59,080 bases of DNA, from positions 25,455-84,534 of the forward strand of contig PXRL01000021.1 in assembly GCA_003020965.1 (NCBI GenBank), written 5' to 3'. Position 1 is the first letter of the stretch. Each line of letters opens with the position of its first letter. The notes under the pieces were generated by a model that was not told the DNA's origin, searched no databases, and saw only the letters and a program-made list of their open reading frames with translations. Source of the DNA: Halobacteriales archaeon QS_4_69_225 (GTDB lineage: Archaea; Halobacteriota; Halobacteria; Halobacteriales; Haloarculaceae). The translations under genes and the position numbers were made by a program. Positions 1 through 8,064 of this stretch are shown piece after piece.

Positions 1-608
1 GCCTCCAGCCGGCCGAGCGCCCGGCCCAGCCGCGAGGCGTAGACGGCCAGCTCCTTGCCGTAGGTGGTCGGCGTCGCCGGCTGGCCGTGGGTCCGAGCCA
101 GCATCGGCAGGTCGCGGTGCTCGCGGGCCGCCGCCGCCAGCGCGTCCCGCAGCTCGCGCACCTCGGGGACCAGCACCGCCTCGACGGCGCCGCGCAGCAG
201 CAGCCGGTGGGCGAGGTTGTTGACGTCCTCGCTGGTCAGGGCGAAGTGGACCCACGGCCCCTGTTCGTCCTCGTCGGGGAGGTGCATCCGAAGGAAGTAC
301 TCGACGGCCTTGACGTCGTGGTTGGTCGCCGCGTAGTCGCCGTAGCCCTCCGTCTCCAGCCGCTTGACGACGGCGGCGTCGTCGGCGTCAAAGGAGTCGT
401 ACAGCGCCCGGAGGTCGGTGCGGGCGTCGGCGTCCAGCGTCAGCGGCGTCGCCTCGAGGTCCGCGAGCGCGAGCAGGTACTCGACCTCGACGCGGACGCG
501 GGCGCGCATCAGCGCCGCCTCGCTGACGTGGTCGGTGAGCGGCTCCGTGTAGCGGGCGTAGCGGCCGTCCAGCGGCGAGACGGCGTCGAGGGGGCTCCGG
601 TCGGTCAT
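1..608 (-). CDS. purB: Adenylosuccinate lyase (N-terminal part, runs off window)
   Basis: The reverse strand reads MTDRSPLDAVSPLDGRYARY from an ATG at 608-606, which is the typical start of PurB. The family is homotetrameric and cleaves SAICAR to AICAR plus fumarate and adenylosuccinate to AMP plus fumarate, in the cytoplasm. About 200 N-terminal residues are present; the catalytic C-terminal parts lie outside the window. It is divergent from the purN/purH fusion at 1271, which uses its AICAR product, so purine genes are clustered here. The call rests on the N-terminal signature and the context; there is no frame disruption in the visible part. Confidence 0.9.
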   Translation of the reverse strand, partial: MTDRSPLDAVSPLDGRYARYTEPLTDHVSEAALMRARVRVEVEYLLALADLEATPLTLDADARTDLRALYDSFDADDAAVVKRLETEGYGDYAATNHDVKAVEYFLRMHLPDEDEQGPWVHFALTSEDVNNLAHRLLLRGAVEAVLVPEVRELRDALAAAAREHRDLPMLARTHGQPATPTTYGKELAVYASRLGRALGRLE

Positions 609-658
609 GTGGGGTCGTCGTCCGCCGCCGGCGAAAAGCGTGTCGAAGGGGCGAGTAG

Positions 659-1042
659 CTCCCGGTAGCGGGCGTCTCGGCGGTCGCCTCCCCGCTCGAG
701 CACCGCCGACAGGAGTACGCCGTCGAGCTGCTGGCGGCGTCGCTGGCGGACTACCGCGAGCGAGAGTGGCCGCTCGCGGCGCTTCACCCGTTCGACGAGT
801 CGTTCTACGCCCGGTACGGCCGGGCGGCCGGCGAACGCTACTGGACGGCGGCCGTCGAGCCGGCCGACGCCGACCCGGACGCGAGCCCCGACATCGGGAT
901 GCTGTCACAACTGCTGGTCGGCCACCGCGGCAGCGAGCGCGCCCGCGCCGACGGCGACCTGGCGCTCCACGACGCCGACGCCGCCGGGAGGCTGGCGCGG
1001 TCGTTCCCACGCCGGGGGACGTTCCTCCCCGAGCAGTTCTGA
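659..1042 (+). pseudogene. Remnant of an Eis-like GNAT N-acetyltransferase
   Basis: One open frame without a good start codon reads through to TGA at 1040-1042. It contains EHRRQEYAVELLAASLADYR, which resembles the acetyl-CoA-binding motif of GNAT enzymes, then HPFDESFYARYG, typical of Eis-type acetyltransferases. About 20 residues later comes a stretch ending FPRRGTFLPEQF that resembles the C-terminal sterol-carrier-like end of the same family. Eis-like proteins have about 400 residues; only about 127 remain, with the N-terminus and the middle missing. I infer a decayed gene with an internal deletion, squeezed between purB and purN/purH. It could be expressed only as a fragment. Confidence 0.55.
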
Positions 1043-1270
1043 GGAACGTCGTCGTGGCCGTCGTTTCGGACGGTCCAGCGGGCGCTGTCATCGGGTCGAG
1101 ACTCCCGCCGGCGGCCGGTCGACCGGCATCGAGCGGGACCTTCGAGGCGGTGCCCTCGGCGTCCGTGAACGCGACGTTCGGCATGGTGCTCCCGCCTTCC
1201 GGCCCGGCTTCGAACGCCCCGGACGCCCCGGACCGCAACTCCTTTTGTCGCGGCGGAGCCCATCACGATC

Positions 1271-2842
1271 ATGAGAATTGCCGGTATGGCCTCGAACTAC
1301 GGCCGGAACCTGCTCCACCTGGCCGACACGGAACCGGGCGGCGCCGAGCTGGCCGTCGTGCTCACGAACGAGGAGGGCGCGCCGGCGTTGGAGGGTGCCG
1401 CCGAGCGCGGGATTCCGACCGAGGTGGTCGCCAGGGAGGACGCGGAGTCGCGGGCCGACCACGAGCGCCGCGTTCTTCGGCGGCTGGAGGGGTACGACGT
1501 CGATCTGGTGTGTCTGGACGGCTACATGCGCATCCTCACGGAGACGTTCCTCGAGGCGGCGCCGACGACGCTGAACGTCCACCCGGCGCTGCTGCCGTCG
1601 TTCCCGGGGCTGGACGCCCACGAGCGGACGCTGGAGGCCGGCGTCGCCGTCAGCGGCTGTACCGTCCACATCGTCGACGAGACGATCGACGGCGGACCCA
1701 TCGTCACCCAGGAGCCGGTGCCGGTGTACGACGGCGACGACGTCGCCGACCTGAAGGAGCGGGTGCTGTCCGACGCGGAGTTCACCGCCTACCCGCGGGC
1801 GGTACGGTGGTTCGCCGAGGACCGCGTGACCGTCGCCGACGGCGAGGTGTCGGTCGACGGCGACGAGGACGGCCGGTTTCCCGCCCGCCGGCTGGCCAGC
1901 GCCGACCGCGACCGCGAACTGCGGTACGGCGAGAACCCCCATCAGGCGGCCGCCGTCTACGCCGACGACGGCGACGACCTCGCGGGCGTCGTCGGCGCCG
2001 ACCAGCTGAACGGCGGCGCGAAGGCGCTGTCGTACAACAACTACAACGACGCCGACGGGGCGCTGCGGCTCGTCCGGGAGTTCGACGCGCCGGCGGCGGC
2101 GGTCATCAAACACACCAACCCGGCCGGCTGTGCGGTCGCCGACGACCTCGCGACGGCATACGACGACGCGCTGTCGACGGACCCGATGAGCGCCTTCGGC
2201 GGCATCGTCGCGCTGAACCGCGCCTGCGACGCCGCGACCGCCGAGGCGATCACCGACTCCTTCAAGGAGGTCGTCGTCGCCCCCGGCTACACCGACGCCG
2301 CCCTGGACGTCCTCCGCGGCGAGGAGAACCTCCGCGTGCTGGACGTCGGCGATCTCGGAGAGCCGTCGGCGTCGCCCGTCGAGACCGACCTCGTCGGCGG
2401 CCGGCTGGTCCAGGAGCGGGACCGCCAGTCGCTGACCGCCGACGACCTCGACGTCGTCACCGACCGCGAGCCGACCGACGAGCAGATTGAGACCATGCTG
2501 TTCGCCTGGCGGACGATCAAACACGTCAAGTCCAACGCCATCATCTTCGCCGACGGCACGGAGACGGTCGGCGTCGGGATGGGCCAGGTCTCACGCGTCG
2601 ACGCCGTCCGGCTGGCGGCGATGAAAGCCGACGAACACGCCGAGAACAAGGACGCCGACGGCGCCGTCATGGCCTCGGATGCGTTCTTCCCGTTCCCGGA
2701 CGGCGTCGAGGCCGCGGCCGACGCCGGCGTCGAGGCCGTCGTCCAGCCCGGCGAATCCGTCAACGACGAGGACGTCATCGAGGCTGCGAACGACCGCGAC
2801 ATTGCGATGGCGTTCACGGGTCAGCGCGCATTCAAGCACTGA
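1271..2842 (+). CDS. purH: Fusion of GAR transformylase (PurN) and AICAR transformylase (PurH C-domain)
   Basis: Residues 1-185 are a PurN domain with NVHPALLPSF at 102-111 and DGGPI at 140-144, giving the catalytic Asn102, His104 and Asp140. Residues from about 205 to 523 are the AICAR transformylase domain with RYGENPHQ (218-225) and KHTNPAG (280-286), the latter holding the catalytic Lys-His pair. The usual N-terminal IMP cyclohydrolase/MGS domain of bacterial PurH is absent and replaced by PurN. The two domains do the two 10-formyl-THF transfers of purine synthesis. Archaea generally use PurO for the last step. This fusion is known in haloarchaea. A T5 run just after the stop may end transcription. 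Confidence 0.93.
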   Translation: MRIAGMASNYGRNLLHLADTEPGGAELAVVLTNEEGAPALEGAAERGIPTEVVAREDAESRADHERRVLRRLEGYDVDLVCLDGYMRILTETFLEAAPTTLNVHPALLPSFPGLDAHERTLEAGVAVSGCTVHIVDETIDGGPIVTQEPVPVYDGDDVADLKERVLSDAEFTAYPRAVRWFAEDRVTVADGEVSVDGDEDGRFPARRLASADRDRELRYGENPHQAAAVYADDGDDLAGVVGADQLNGGAKALSYNNYNDADGALRLVREFDAPAAAVIKHTNPAGCAVADDLATAYDDALSTDPMSAFGGIVALNRACDAATAEAITDSFKEVVVAPGYTDAALDVLRGEENLRVLDVGDLGEPSASPVETDLVGGRLVQERDRQSLTADDLDVVTDREPTDEQIETMLFAWRTIKHVKSNAIIFADGTETVGVGMGQVSRVDAVRLAAMKADEHAENKDADGAVMASDAFFPFPDGVEAAADAGVEAVVQPGESVNDEDVIEAANDRDIAMAFTGQRAFKH

Positions 2843-2848
2843 AACCCA

Positions 2849-2879
2849 CTTTTTACACGGGCCGGCCTGCGGCCGGCCC
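2849..2879 (+). terminator. T-run plus GC hairpin after purN/purH
   Basis: CTTTTTAC lies 8 bases after the purH stop and is followed by a perfect 9-bp hairpin (2859-2867 with 2871-2879, loop of 3). Archaeal termination depends mainly on U-rich stretches, so the T-run is the more relevant part. Confidence 0.45.
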
Positions 2880-3290
2880 GGCAAAAACGTGGGGAAAATT
2901 ATGCGCGCTGCGTGGCGGCTCCGCCGCCACGTCCATTCGGTTGCGGGCTCCGCCCGCAACCCGCTGCTCCTGTCGCGGGCCTGGCGGCCCGCGGTAGTCG
3001 CTCGTCGCTACGGCGGCTCCCTTCGGTCGCCGCCGCGAACCGCTCGGTCGCGGCGCTCCCTCGCGGATGCTTGGGCGGCTCGTGTGCCGGCGCAAACATC
3101 TATTGGGGGCGTGGTCGCGACGAGGACGATGTCGTTCACCGGCTGGCGGTCGTCCGAGCACTGACGGCACGACGGCGGCGGGTCGAGCCGCCACCGCGGG
3201 CGTTTTATCGGCGGCGGCCGTCGGCCGCCGCCCGCGGTCATCAGATTCCGTTGGAATCTGATGGGCAATCAGACCGCTCCGCGGTCTGAT
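2859..3290. repeat. Cluster of seven short-loop hairpins in a 615-base non-coding spacer (2843-3457)
   Basis: The spacer between purH and the toxin-antitoxin pair has no convincing gene. It holds perfect inverted repeats with very small loops: 2859-2867/2871-2879, 2911-2918/2924-2931, 2939-2948/2952-2961, 2974-2981/2986-2993, 3210-3220/3222-3232, 3239-3249/3253-3263 and 3268-3277/3281-3290. Stems are 8-11 bp and two loops are TCC. The stems differ in sequence, so this is not one repeated element. Confidence 0.6.
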
Positions 3291-3439
3291 GACGGCAAAA
3301 AGTGGAGAAATATACGCGTCTCTCTCCAGTCGCGCGTCCTCGCTCGGCTTGGACGCGCGGTAGCCGGTCGGCACGACGGTGACTCGACGGCTCCGCGGTC
3401 TCGTCGCCGGGTGCGTTCGCCGTCAGTTACAAGACTTCT

Positions 3440-3453
3440 GTGTACGTTTACAC
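3440..3453. promoter_or_regulatory. Candidate operator of the vapBC-type operon
   Basis: GTGTA-CGTT-TACAC is a perfect 5-bp inverted repeat with a 4-base spacer, five bases before the antitoxin ATG at 3458. Antitoxins of this class usually bind palindromes overlapping their own promoter. The role is inferred from position only. Confidence 0.4.
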
Positions 3454-3457
3454 GTGC

Positions 3458-3703
3458 ATGGGGTCGAAGACGATAACCGTCACCGAGGAAGCGTACGAAC
3501 GGCTGAAGGCGCACAAACGCGAGGGAGAGAGCTTCACCGACACGCTCCTTCGGTTGGCTAGCGAGCGGAGCGGGCGGTGGGACGGATACGGCTCGTTGCG
3601 CGACGTCGACGGATTCCGCGAGGCCGTCGAGGAGGGCGGGGAGACGTTCGACGAGGACGCGACCGACCGACACCGACGAATCTTCGGGACCGACGACGGA
3701 TGA
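3458..3703 (+). CDS. vapB: VapB-type antitoxin (DUF217-like)
   Basis: The 81-residue protein starts MGSKTITVTEEAYERLKAHK, the ribbon-helix-helix-like N-terminus of archaeal DUF217 antitoxins, followed by GESFTDTLLRL. The C-terminal half is acidic and would cover the toxin. I chose the ATG at 3458 rather than the in-frame GTG at 3440, because 3440 lies inside the putative operator and the family begins near this Met. The stop overlaps the start of the PIN-domain gene (ATGA at 3700-3703), the usual translational coupling of antitoxin and toxin. It probably represses its own promoter. Confidence 0.8.
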   Translation: MGSKTITVTEEAYERLKAHKREGESFTDTLLRLASERSGRWDGYGSLRDVDGFREAVEEGGETFDEDATDRHRRIFGTDDG

Positions 3704-4095
3704 AGGCCGTCGGGACCACCTTCCTCGTCGACTACCTGACGGAAGACGACGAGGGACCGGTGGCCGAGTTCCTCGAGACCACCGAGGACGAGCCGCTGTA
3801 CGCTCCGACACTCGTGTTGAACGAGGTGTACCGCGGCGCGGTGTTCGCCGACGGTGCCGAGACGGTCGACGACCTGGCTCGACGGCTCGAGTGGCTCGAA
3901 CGACTTCCGTTCACCGACGCGAGCGCGAGGGAAGCCGTTGCCGTCGAACGGGAGCTGAAAGCCGACGGTGAGCAAATAAACCGTCTCGACGTGCTCATCG
4001 CCGGTGTCGTCCGGGAGGTCGGCGCCGAACTCGTCACTCGCGACGAGGGTTTCCGTGCGGTCGACGCCCTCGAAGTGGTGGAGTACGCCGACTGA
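3700..4095 (+). CDS. vapC: VapC-type PIN-domain toxin with altered first active-site residue
   Basis: The 131-residue protein has the PIN layout: an N-terminal strand, Glu42 in LVLNEVYRG, Asp97 in RLDVLIAG and Asp115 in TRDEGF. PIN ribonucleases use three or four acidic residues to bind Mg2+/Mn2+ and cut RNA. Family members usually begin with a strand ending in Asp-Thr/Ser; here the sequence is MKAVGTTFLVDYL, with Gly5 (GGG) where Asp is expected. Asp11 is present in the same strand region but is not the usual ligand. The toxin may be weak or dead. It is the second gene of the pair and overlaps the antitoxin by 4 bases. Confidence 0.8.
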   Translation: MKAVGTTFLVDYLTEDDEGPVAEFLETTEDEPLYAPTLVLNEVYRGAVFADGAETVDDLARRLEWLERLPFTDASAREAVAVERELKADGEQINRLDVLIAGVVREVGAELVTRDEGFRAVDALEVVEYAD

Positions 4096-4144
4096 ATCGC
4101 CACAGAGCGCCGTCGTTTTGTTTCCGGCGTTCGTTCGACACGAC

Positions 4145-4300
4145 ATGGGTGATACCGACACCGACGAGGCCGTCGAGCGGTTCCTCGAGAAGGCCGACAC
4201 CGCCTACGAGGAGTACGACCACGGCTACGCCGACGCCGACGCGACGCTGCGGCGGCTGGAGCGGCACCTCGAGCGGCTGCGGGACGCCGTCGAGGAGTGA
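4145..4300 (+). CDS. Small acidic helical protein, unknown function
   Basis: A 51-residue protein starting MGDTDTDEAVERFLEKADTA and ending RHLERLRDAVEE. It is acidic, without Cys or membrane segments, and looks like two amphipathic helices, perhaps a coiled-coil dimer. The ATG at 4145 has little leader and lies 49 bases after the toxin stop and 46 bases before the aminotransferase start. Third-position GC and acidic bias support coding. I do not recognise a named family; short proteins of this type are common in haloarchaea. Confidence 0.6.
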   Translation: MGDTDTDEAVERFLEKADTAYEEYDHGYADADATLRRLERHLERLRDAVEE

Positions 4301-4346
4301 CCGGGCATCCAGCAGAGTTAACCCGACCCGCGCCCGCCTGTGGGAC

Positions 4347-5468
4347 ATGACGGAGTTTTCTGCACGCGTCGAACGGGTTTCCATCAGCGGCATCCGCGAG
4401 GTGTTCGAGGCGGCGGGCGCCGACGCCATCAACCTCGGGCTGGGACAGCCGGACTTCCCGGCGCCGGAACACGCCCGGCAGGCGGCCGTCGACGCCATCG
4501 AGGCCGGCGAGACGGACGCCTACACCTCGAACAAGGGCACGCTCGAACTGCGCGAGGCCATCGCCGCGAAACACGGCCGCGACAACGGCTTTTCGGTCGA
4601 CCCCGACGACGTCATCGCGACTGCGGGCGGCAGCGAGGCGCTGCACGTCGCCATCGAGGCCCACGTCGATTCGGGCCAGGAGGTCATCGTCCCCGACCCC
4701 GGGTTCGTCTCCTACGAGGCGCTGACGCATCTGGCCGGCGGCGAGCCGAGGCCGGTGGCGCTGCGCGAGGACCTGACGATGTCGCCGGCGGCCGTCGAGG
4801 ACGCCGTCACCGACGACACCGCCGCCTTCGTCGTCAACAGCCCCGCCAACCCGACCGGTGCCGTCCAGAGCGAGGCCGACATCCGCGCGTTCGCCCGCAT
4901 CGCCGACGACCACGACGTCCTCTGTATCTCCGACGAGGTGTACGAGCCGTTCGTCTTCGACGGTGAGCACTTCTCGCCGATGACGTACGCCGACTCGGAC
5001 AACGTGGTCGTCGTCAACGCGGCCTCGAAGTTCTACTCGATGACCGGCTGGCGGTTGGGCTGGGTGACCGCCTCCCACGAGCGCGTCGAGCGGATGCTCC
5101 GGGTCCACCAGTACGTCCAGGCGTGTGCCTCCGCGCCCGCGCAGTTCGCCGCCGAAGCAGCCCTCGACGGGCCACAGGACCACGTCGAGGAGATGCGCGA
5201 GGCCTTCGAGCGCCGCCGGGACGTCCTGGTCGACGGCCTGGAGGACATGAGCCTGCAGGTGCCGACGCCGAAGGGCGCCTTCTACGCCATGCCGCGAGTG
5301 CCCGACGGCTGGGTGGACGAGGCCATCGACCGCGGCGTCGTCGTCGTCCCCGGCGAGGCCTTCGGCGACCACGGCGCCGGCCACGCCCGCATCTCCTACG
5401 CCGTCGGCATCGAGACGCTGAAGCAGGCCATCGAGGTCATGCGCGAGGCGACGAACGCGGCCCGGTGA
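4347..5468 (+). CDS. PLP-dependent aminotransferase, class I/II (aspartate aminotransferase type)
   Basis: The 373-residue protein has the fold-type I aminotransferase signature: NLGLGQPDF (29-37), TAGGSEAL (92-99), NSPANPTG (164-171), SDEVYE (195-200) and ASKFYSMTGWRLGW with the PLP-binding Lys228. A C-terminal HARISYAVG carries the Arg that binds the substrate carboxylate. The length fits the family. It would transfer amino groups between an amino acid and 2-oxoglutarate. The exact substrate cannot be told; archaeal relatives act on aspartate, alanine or aromatic amino acids. The ATG at 4347 is chosen because MTEFSARV matches family starts. Confidence 0.88.
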   Translation: MTEFSARVERVSISGIREVFEAAGADAINLGLGQPDFPAPEHARQAAVDAIEAGETDAYTSNKGTLELREAIAAKHGRDNGFSVDPDDVIATAGGSEALHVAIEAHVDSGQEVIVPDPGFVSYEALTHLAGGEPRPVALREDLTMSPAAVEDAVTDDTAAFVVNSPANPTGAVQSEADIRAFARIADDHDVLCISDEVYEPFVFDGEHFSPMTYADSDNVVVVNAASKFYSMTGWRLGWVTASHERVERMLRVHQYVQACASAPAQFAAEAALDGPQDHVEEMREAFERRRDVLVDGLEDMSLQVPTPKGAFYAMPRVPDGWVDEAIDRGVVVVPGEAFGDHGAGHARISYAVGIETLKQAIEVMREATNAAR

Positions 5469-5581
5469 CGGCGGCGACGCGGGCCGTCCGGCCTCCAGGT
5501 CCCTCGAGGCCCGGCCGCGAGCCGCCGAGTGCATCGGTCGCTGCGGAAAGGCATTTACCGATCGCTCGTGCCTTTCGAGAC

Positions 5582-6012
5582 ATGCGACGGAGGAGTTTTT
5601 TCTCGGAGCAGGCGCCGCTGCCGTCGGGATAGCGGGCTGTAACAGGACCGCGGAGCGGTCATCCGGGGGGGTGACCGTACCGTACCTCGAGGTCGAGAAC
5701 TACGAGACCTCCGCGGCGACGGTGACGGTACTGCTCACCGACACGAACCAGAACGTTCACCTCTGGAAGACGGTCGAACTCGACGGCAGTCCCGCGGGGA
5801 ACGGAAGGAGGGTCCACACCCACGTCTTCGACGACGAGTGGCTAGAGCCCCGCGATTACCGGCTGATGGTGAAGTGGCAGGAAGAGAGCAGTACGCGAAC
5901 GACTCGCGTCGCCGGGATGATGGAGGTAGAAGACTGCGTTCACCTCATCGTCGCCATCGACGGCGGCATCGAGTACCGGGCGCTGCTCGAGCAGTGCCCC
6001 GCCTCGGAGTGA
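5582..6012 (+). pseudogene. Haloarchaeal lipoprotein with a one-base frameshift in its signal peptide
   Basis: From ATG 5582 the frame reads MRRRSFF and then leaves the downstream frame. Adding one T to the T6 run at 5596-5601 joins it to FFLGAGAAAVGIAGCN, a lipobox with the lipidated Cys encoded at 5638-5640. The mature part runs to the stop at 6010-6012 and includes VPYLEVENYETSAATVTVLL, which looks like a beta-sandwich. A weak ATTTAC box at 5553-5558 fits a leaderless start at 5582. Without the shift, a shorter cytoplasmic product could begin at GTG 5671. The change may be a real mutation, a slippage-prone switch or a sequencing error. Function unknown. Confidence 0.65.
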
Positions 6013-6177
6013 GCGCGCGGAATCGCCGGGTCGACGCTCCCGATCGAATCGACGGGTCGCACGCGGTCGACGTTTTCATCGAGCACGCGACCGTCGACGT
6101 CTCACCCCGTATCGCCCTCGTTCGCGTCCGGCGCCCACCGACGATGGACTGATATCCCGGCCGTCCCTTTTCATTTC

Positions 6178-7293
6178 GTGACCGACGGGCCCGCGGATAC
6201 CGAGGGTGATCCGGCCGAGACGGCGACGGCGAGAGCAAATCCGACCGGCCTCGCGGCCGTCCGGCGCCGCCCTCGTGCCCGGCAGCTATTGGTCGTGGCG
6301 CTGGTCGTCGCGCTCGTCGGCGGGTTCGCGCTCGCGGTCGGGCCCCGTCGAGTGGCGAGCGAGCTGGCAGGCCTCGACCCGCGGTGGTTCGCCGCCGCCG
6401 TGGCCGCGTCGCTGCTGTCGCTTGCGATCTGGAGCGAGGCCCAGCGTGCCCTGTTCACCGCCGCCGGCGCCACGGTCCCGGCGGGCCGGTTCCTGCTCGC
6501 GTACGCCGTCGGCAACTTCGCCAAGCGGACGCTCCCCGGCGGGCGGCTGGGCGCCCCGGCCGTGATGGCGTACGCGCTCGGCCGGGAGACGACCATCCCC
6601 TACGAGCGCGGGCTGACCGCGGTCGTGATCGGCTACACCGTCGGCTTCCCGGCGGCGATCGTGGTGCCGGTGGCCGCCGTCCCGCTCGTGGCGACGACGG
6701 GCGCGACCAGCGCCGCCCCGCGGCTGGTCGCCCTGCTAGTCGCGATCGCGGCGGTCGCGCTCGGCCTGGGCGGACTCGTCGCGGCCCGCCCCGGGCCCCC
6801 GACCCGTCTGCTACACGCGCTGGCGGCCGCCGGCCGTGCCACCGTCGGTCGGCTGTCGGCACGGGCCGACGCGGCGCTCGCGCGCGGGCGGATCGACCGG
6901 GCGATCGCCGACGTCGGCGAGACGGCGCGAGCGATCGGCCGGTCGTGGACCGCGCTGGCGGTGACGTTCCTGCTCACGGTCGCCGGCTGGGTGGCCGGAG
7001 CGCTGGCGCTGTCGGCGATTCTGGTGTCGCTCGGCCACCCCGCCGCCCCCGCGGTGGCGGTGCTCGCGGTCCCGCTGTCGGGCCTCGGCAACGTCGTGCC
7101 GCTGCCGGCCGGCCTCGGCGGCGTCGACGCCACCCTCGCGACCGTGCTGGTGGCGACGCTGGGACTGAACCTCGTCGCCGCCGGGGTCGTCGTCCTGGCG
7201 TACCGGCTGGCCTCCGACGGCGTGTTCGTCCTCGCCGGGGGGCTGGTCGTCGCCGGACGGGCCGCCGTCGGCGGCGACCCGGCCGACGGGTGA
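6178..7293 (+). CDS. YbhN/UPF0104-type integral membrane protein (lysylphosphatidylglycerol synthase TM-like)
   Basis: A 371-residue protein with a short acidic N-terminal tail and about eight hydrophobic helices from residue 37 on. Family marks include FAKRTLPGGRLGAPAVMAYAL near residue 120, and PLSGLGNVVPLPAGLGGVDA near residue 310, both Gly/Pro-rich and typical of the TIGR00374/LPG-synthase TM superfamily. In bacteria relatives flip or modify lipids; in archaea the role is unknown. The GTG at 6178 is the first plausible start; a preceding TTTTCATTT may act as a promoter element. It stands alone, convergent with the radical SAM/methyltransferase pair. Confidence 0.75.
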   Translation: MTDGPADTEGDPAETATARANPTGLAAVRRRPRARQLLVVALVVALVGGFALAVGPRRVASELAGLDPRWFAAAVAASLLSLAIWSEAQRALFTAAGATVPAGRFLLAYAVGNFAKRTLPGGRLGAPAVMAYALGRETTIPYERGLTAVVIGYTVGFPAAIVVPVAAVPLVATTGATSAAPRLVALLVAIAAVALGLGGLVAARPGPPTRLLHALAAAGRATVGRLSARADAALARGRIDRAIADVGETARAIGRSWTALAVTFLLTVAGWVAGALALSAILVSLGHPAAPAVAVLAVPLSGLGNVVPLPAGLGGVDATLATVLVATLGLNLVAAGVVVLAYRLASDGVFVLAGGLVVAGRAAVGGDPADG

Positions 7294-7329
7294 TCGCGGT
7301 TGCGACGCCCGGGAGGCTCAGGTTCAGAC

Positions 7330-8064
7330 TCAGACGGCCTCGGCGACGAGCGAGACGTAGCCGATCGTCCCGTTTTCGACCTTCCCGGACAGCTCGGATG
7401 CCTGCTCGCGGAGGTCGTCGCCGCGGTCGCCCATCAGGGACGACAGTCCGTCGAGGTCGACCTGTTCGGCCACCTGGTCGCGCATCGCCAGCAGGTCCTC
7501 GCGGTGGTCACGGACGCCCCGGATCTCGAAGCCGGCGCGCTCGACGCGCGCTCGCAGGCGCTCGCGGTCGCGGTCCATTCCGTTCGTGAGACAGAGCGCC
7601 CCCCCGACGAACGGCGGCAGCCGTCGCTCCCCGTCCTCGCCGTCGGTCACCACGTCCGAGAGGGCCAGCCGGCCGCCCTCGTCCAGTACGCGGCGGGCCT
7701 CCGCGAGCGTCCCCGCCACGTCGTCGGAGAGACAGAGTGTACACTCGGCCAGCACCACGTCCAGGCTGTCGTCTCGGACGGGAAACGTCCCGAGGTCGCC
7801 GCGGACGACCGGGGCGTCGATCGCGAGTTCCTCGTCGAGGCCGGGATCGCGGTCGAGGCCGAGCGGGCGGGCGCCGCGCTCGGCGGCCAGCGCCAGCGAC
7901 TCGCCGCCGCCACAGCCCGCGTCCAGTAGCCGCGTCCCCGCGGCGACGTCCGCCCGGTCCATGAGCTCGCGGGTGGCCGCCGCTCCGCCCGGGTGGAGCG
8001 GGTCGTCGGTCAGTTCGCGGAGCGCGGCCCACGGGTTCGAGAGGGCGGCCTCGAGGGGGTTCAT
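7330..8064 (-). CDS. SAM-dependent methyltransferase, partner of the radical SAM protein
   Basis: The 244-residue protein has a class I methyltransferase core: motif I LLDAGCGGG (46-54), an acidic LGLDRD (68-73), and LAECTLCLSDD (105-115) in the position of motif IV, with Cys108 and Cys111. SDV(V)TDGE follows in the motif VI region. Its ATG overlaps the stop of the upstream radical SAM gene by one base (TGATG), so the two are co-translated. This gene arrangement and the ECTLCL motif recall bacterial methyltransferases paired with radical SAM proteins (DVU_1556/TrsM type) and ArsM-like enzymes; which applies is not clear. Substrate unknown. Confidence 0.75.
   Translation of the reverse strand: MNPLEAALSNPWAALRELTDDPLHPGGAAATRELMDRADVAAGTRLLDAGCGGGESLALAAERGARPLGLDRDPGLDEELAIDAPVVRGDLGTFPVRDDSLDVVLAECTLCLSDDVAGTLAEARRVLDEGGRLALSDVVTDGEDGERRLPPFVGGALCLTNGMDRDRERLRARVERAGFEIRGVRDHREDLLAMRDQVAEQVDLDGLSSLMGDRGDDLREQASELSGKVENGTIGYVSLVAEAV

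Noticed and set aside
607..2490. A long rightward open frame overlapping purH in another frame, and similar long antisense frames opposite most genes (for example 31936-34020 and 45415-47340)
   Set aside because: GC-rich DNA with GC3 bias makes long shadow frames; they are Arg/Pro/Gly-rich or antisense-like in composition and the real genes have clear family motifs.
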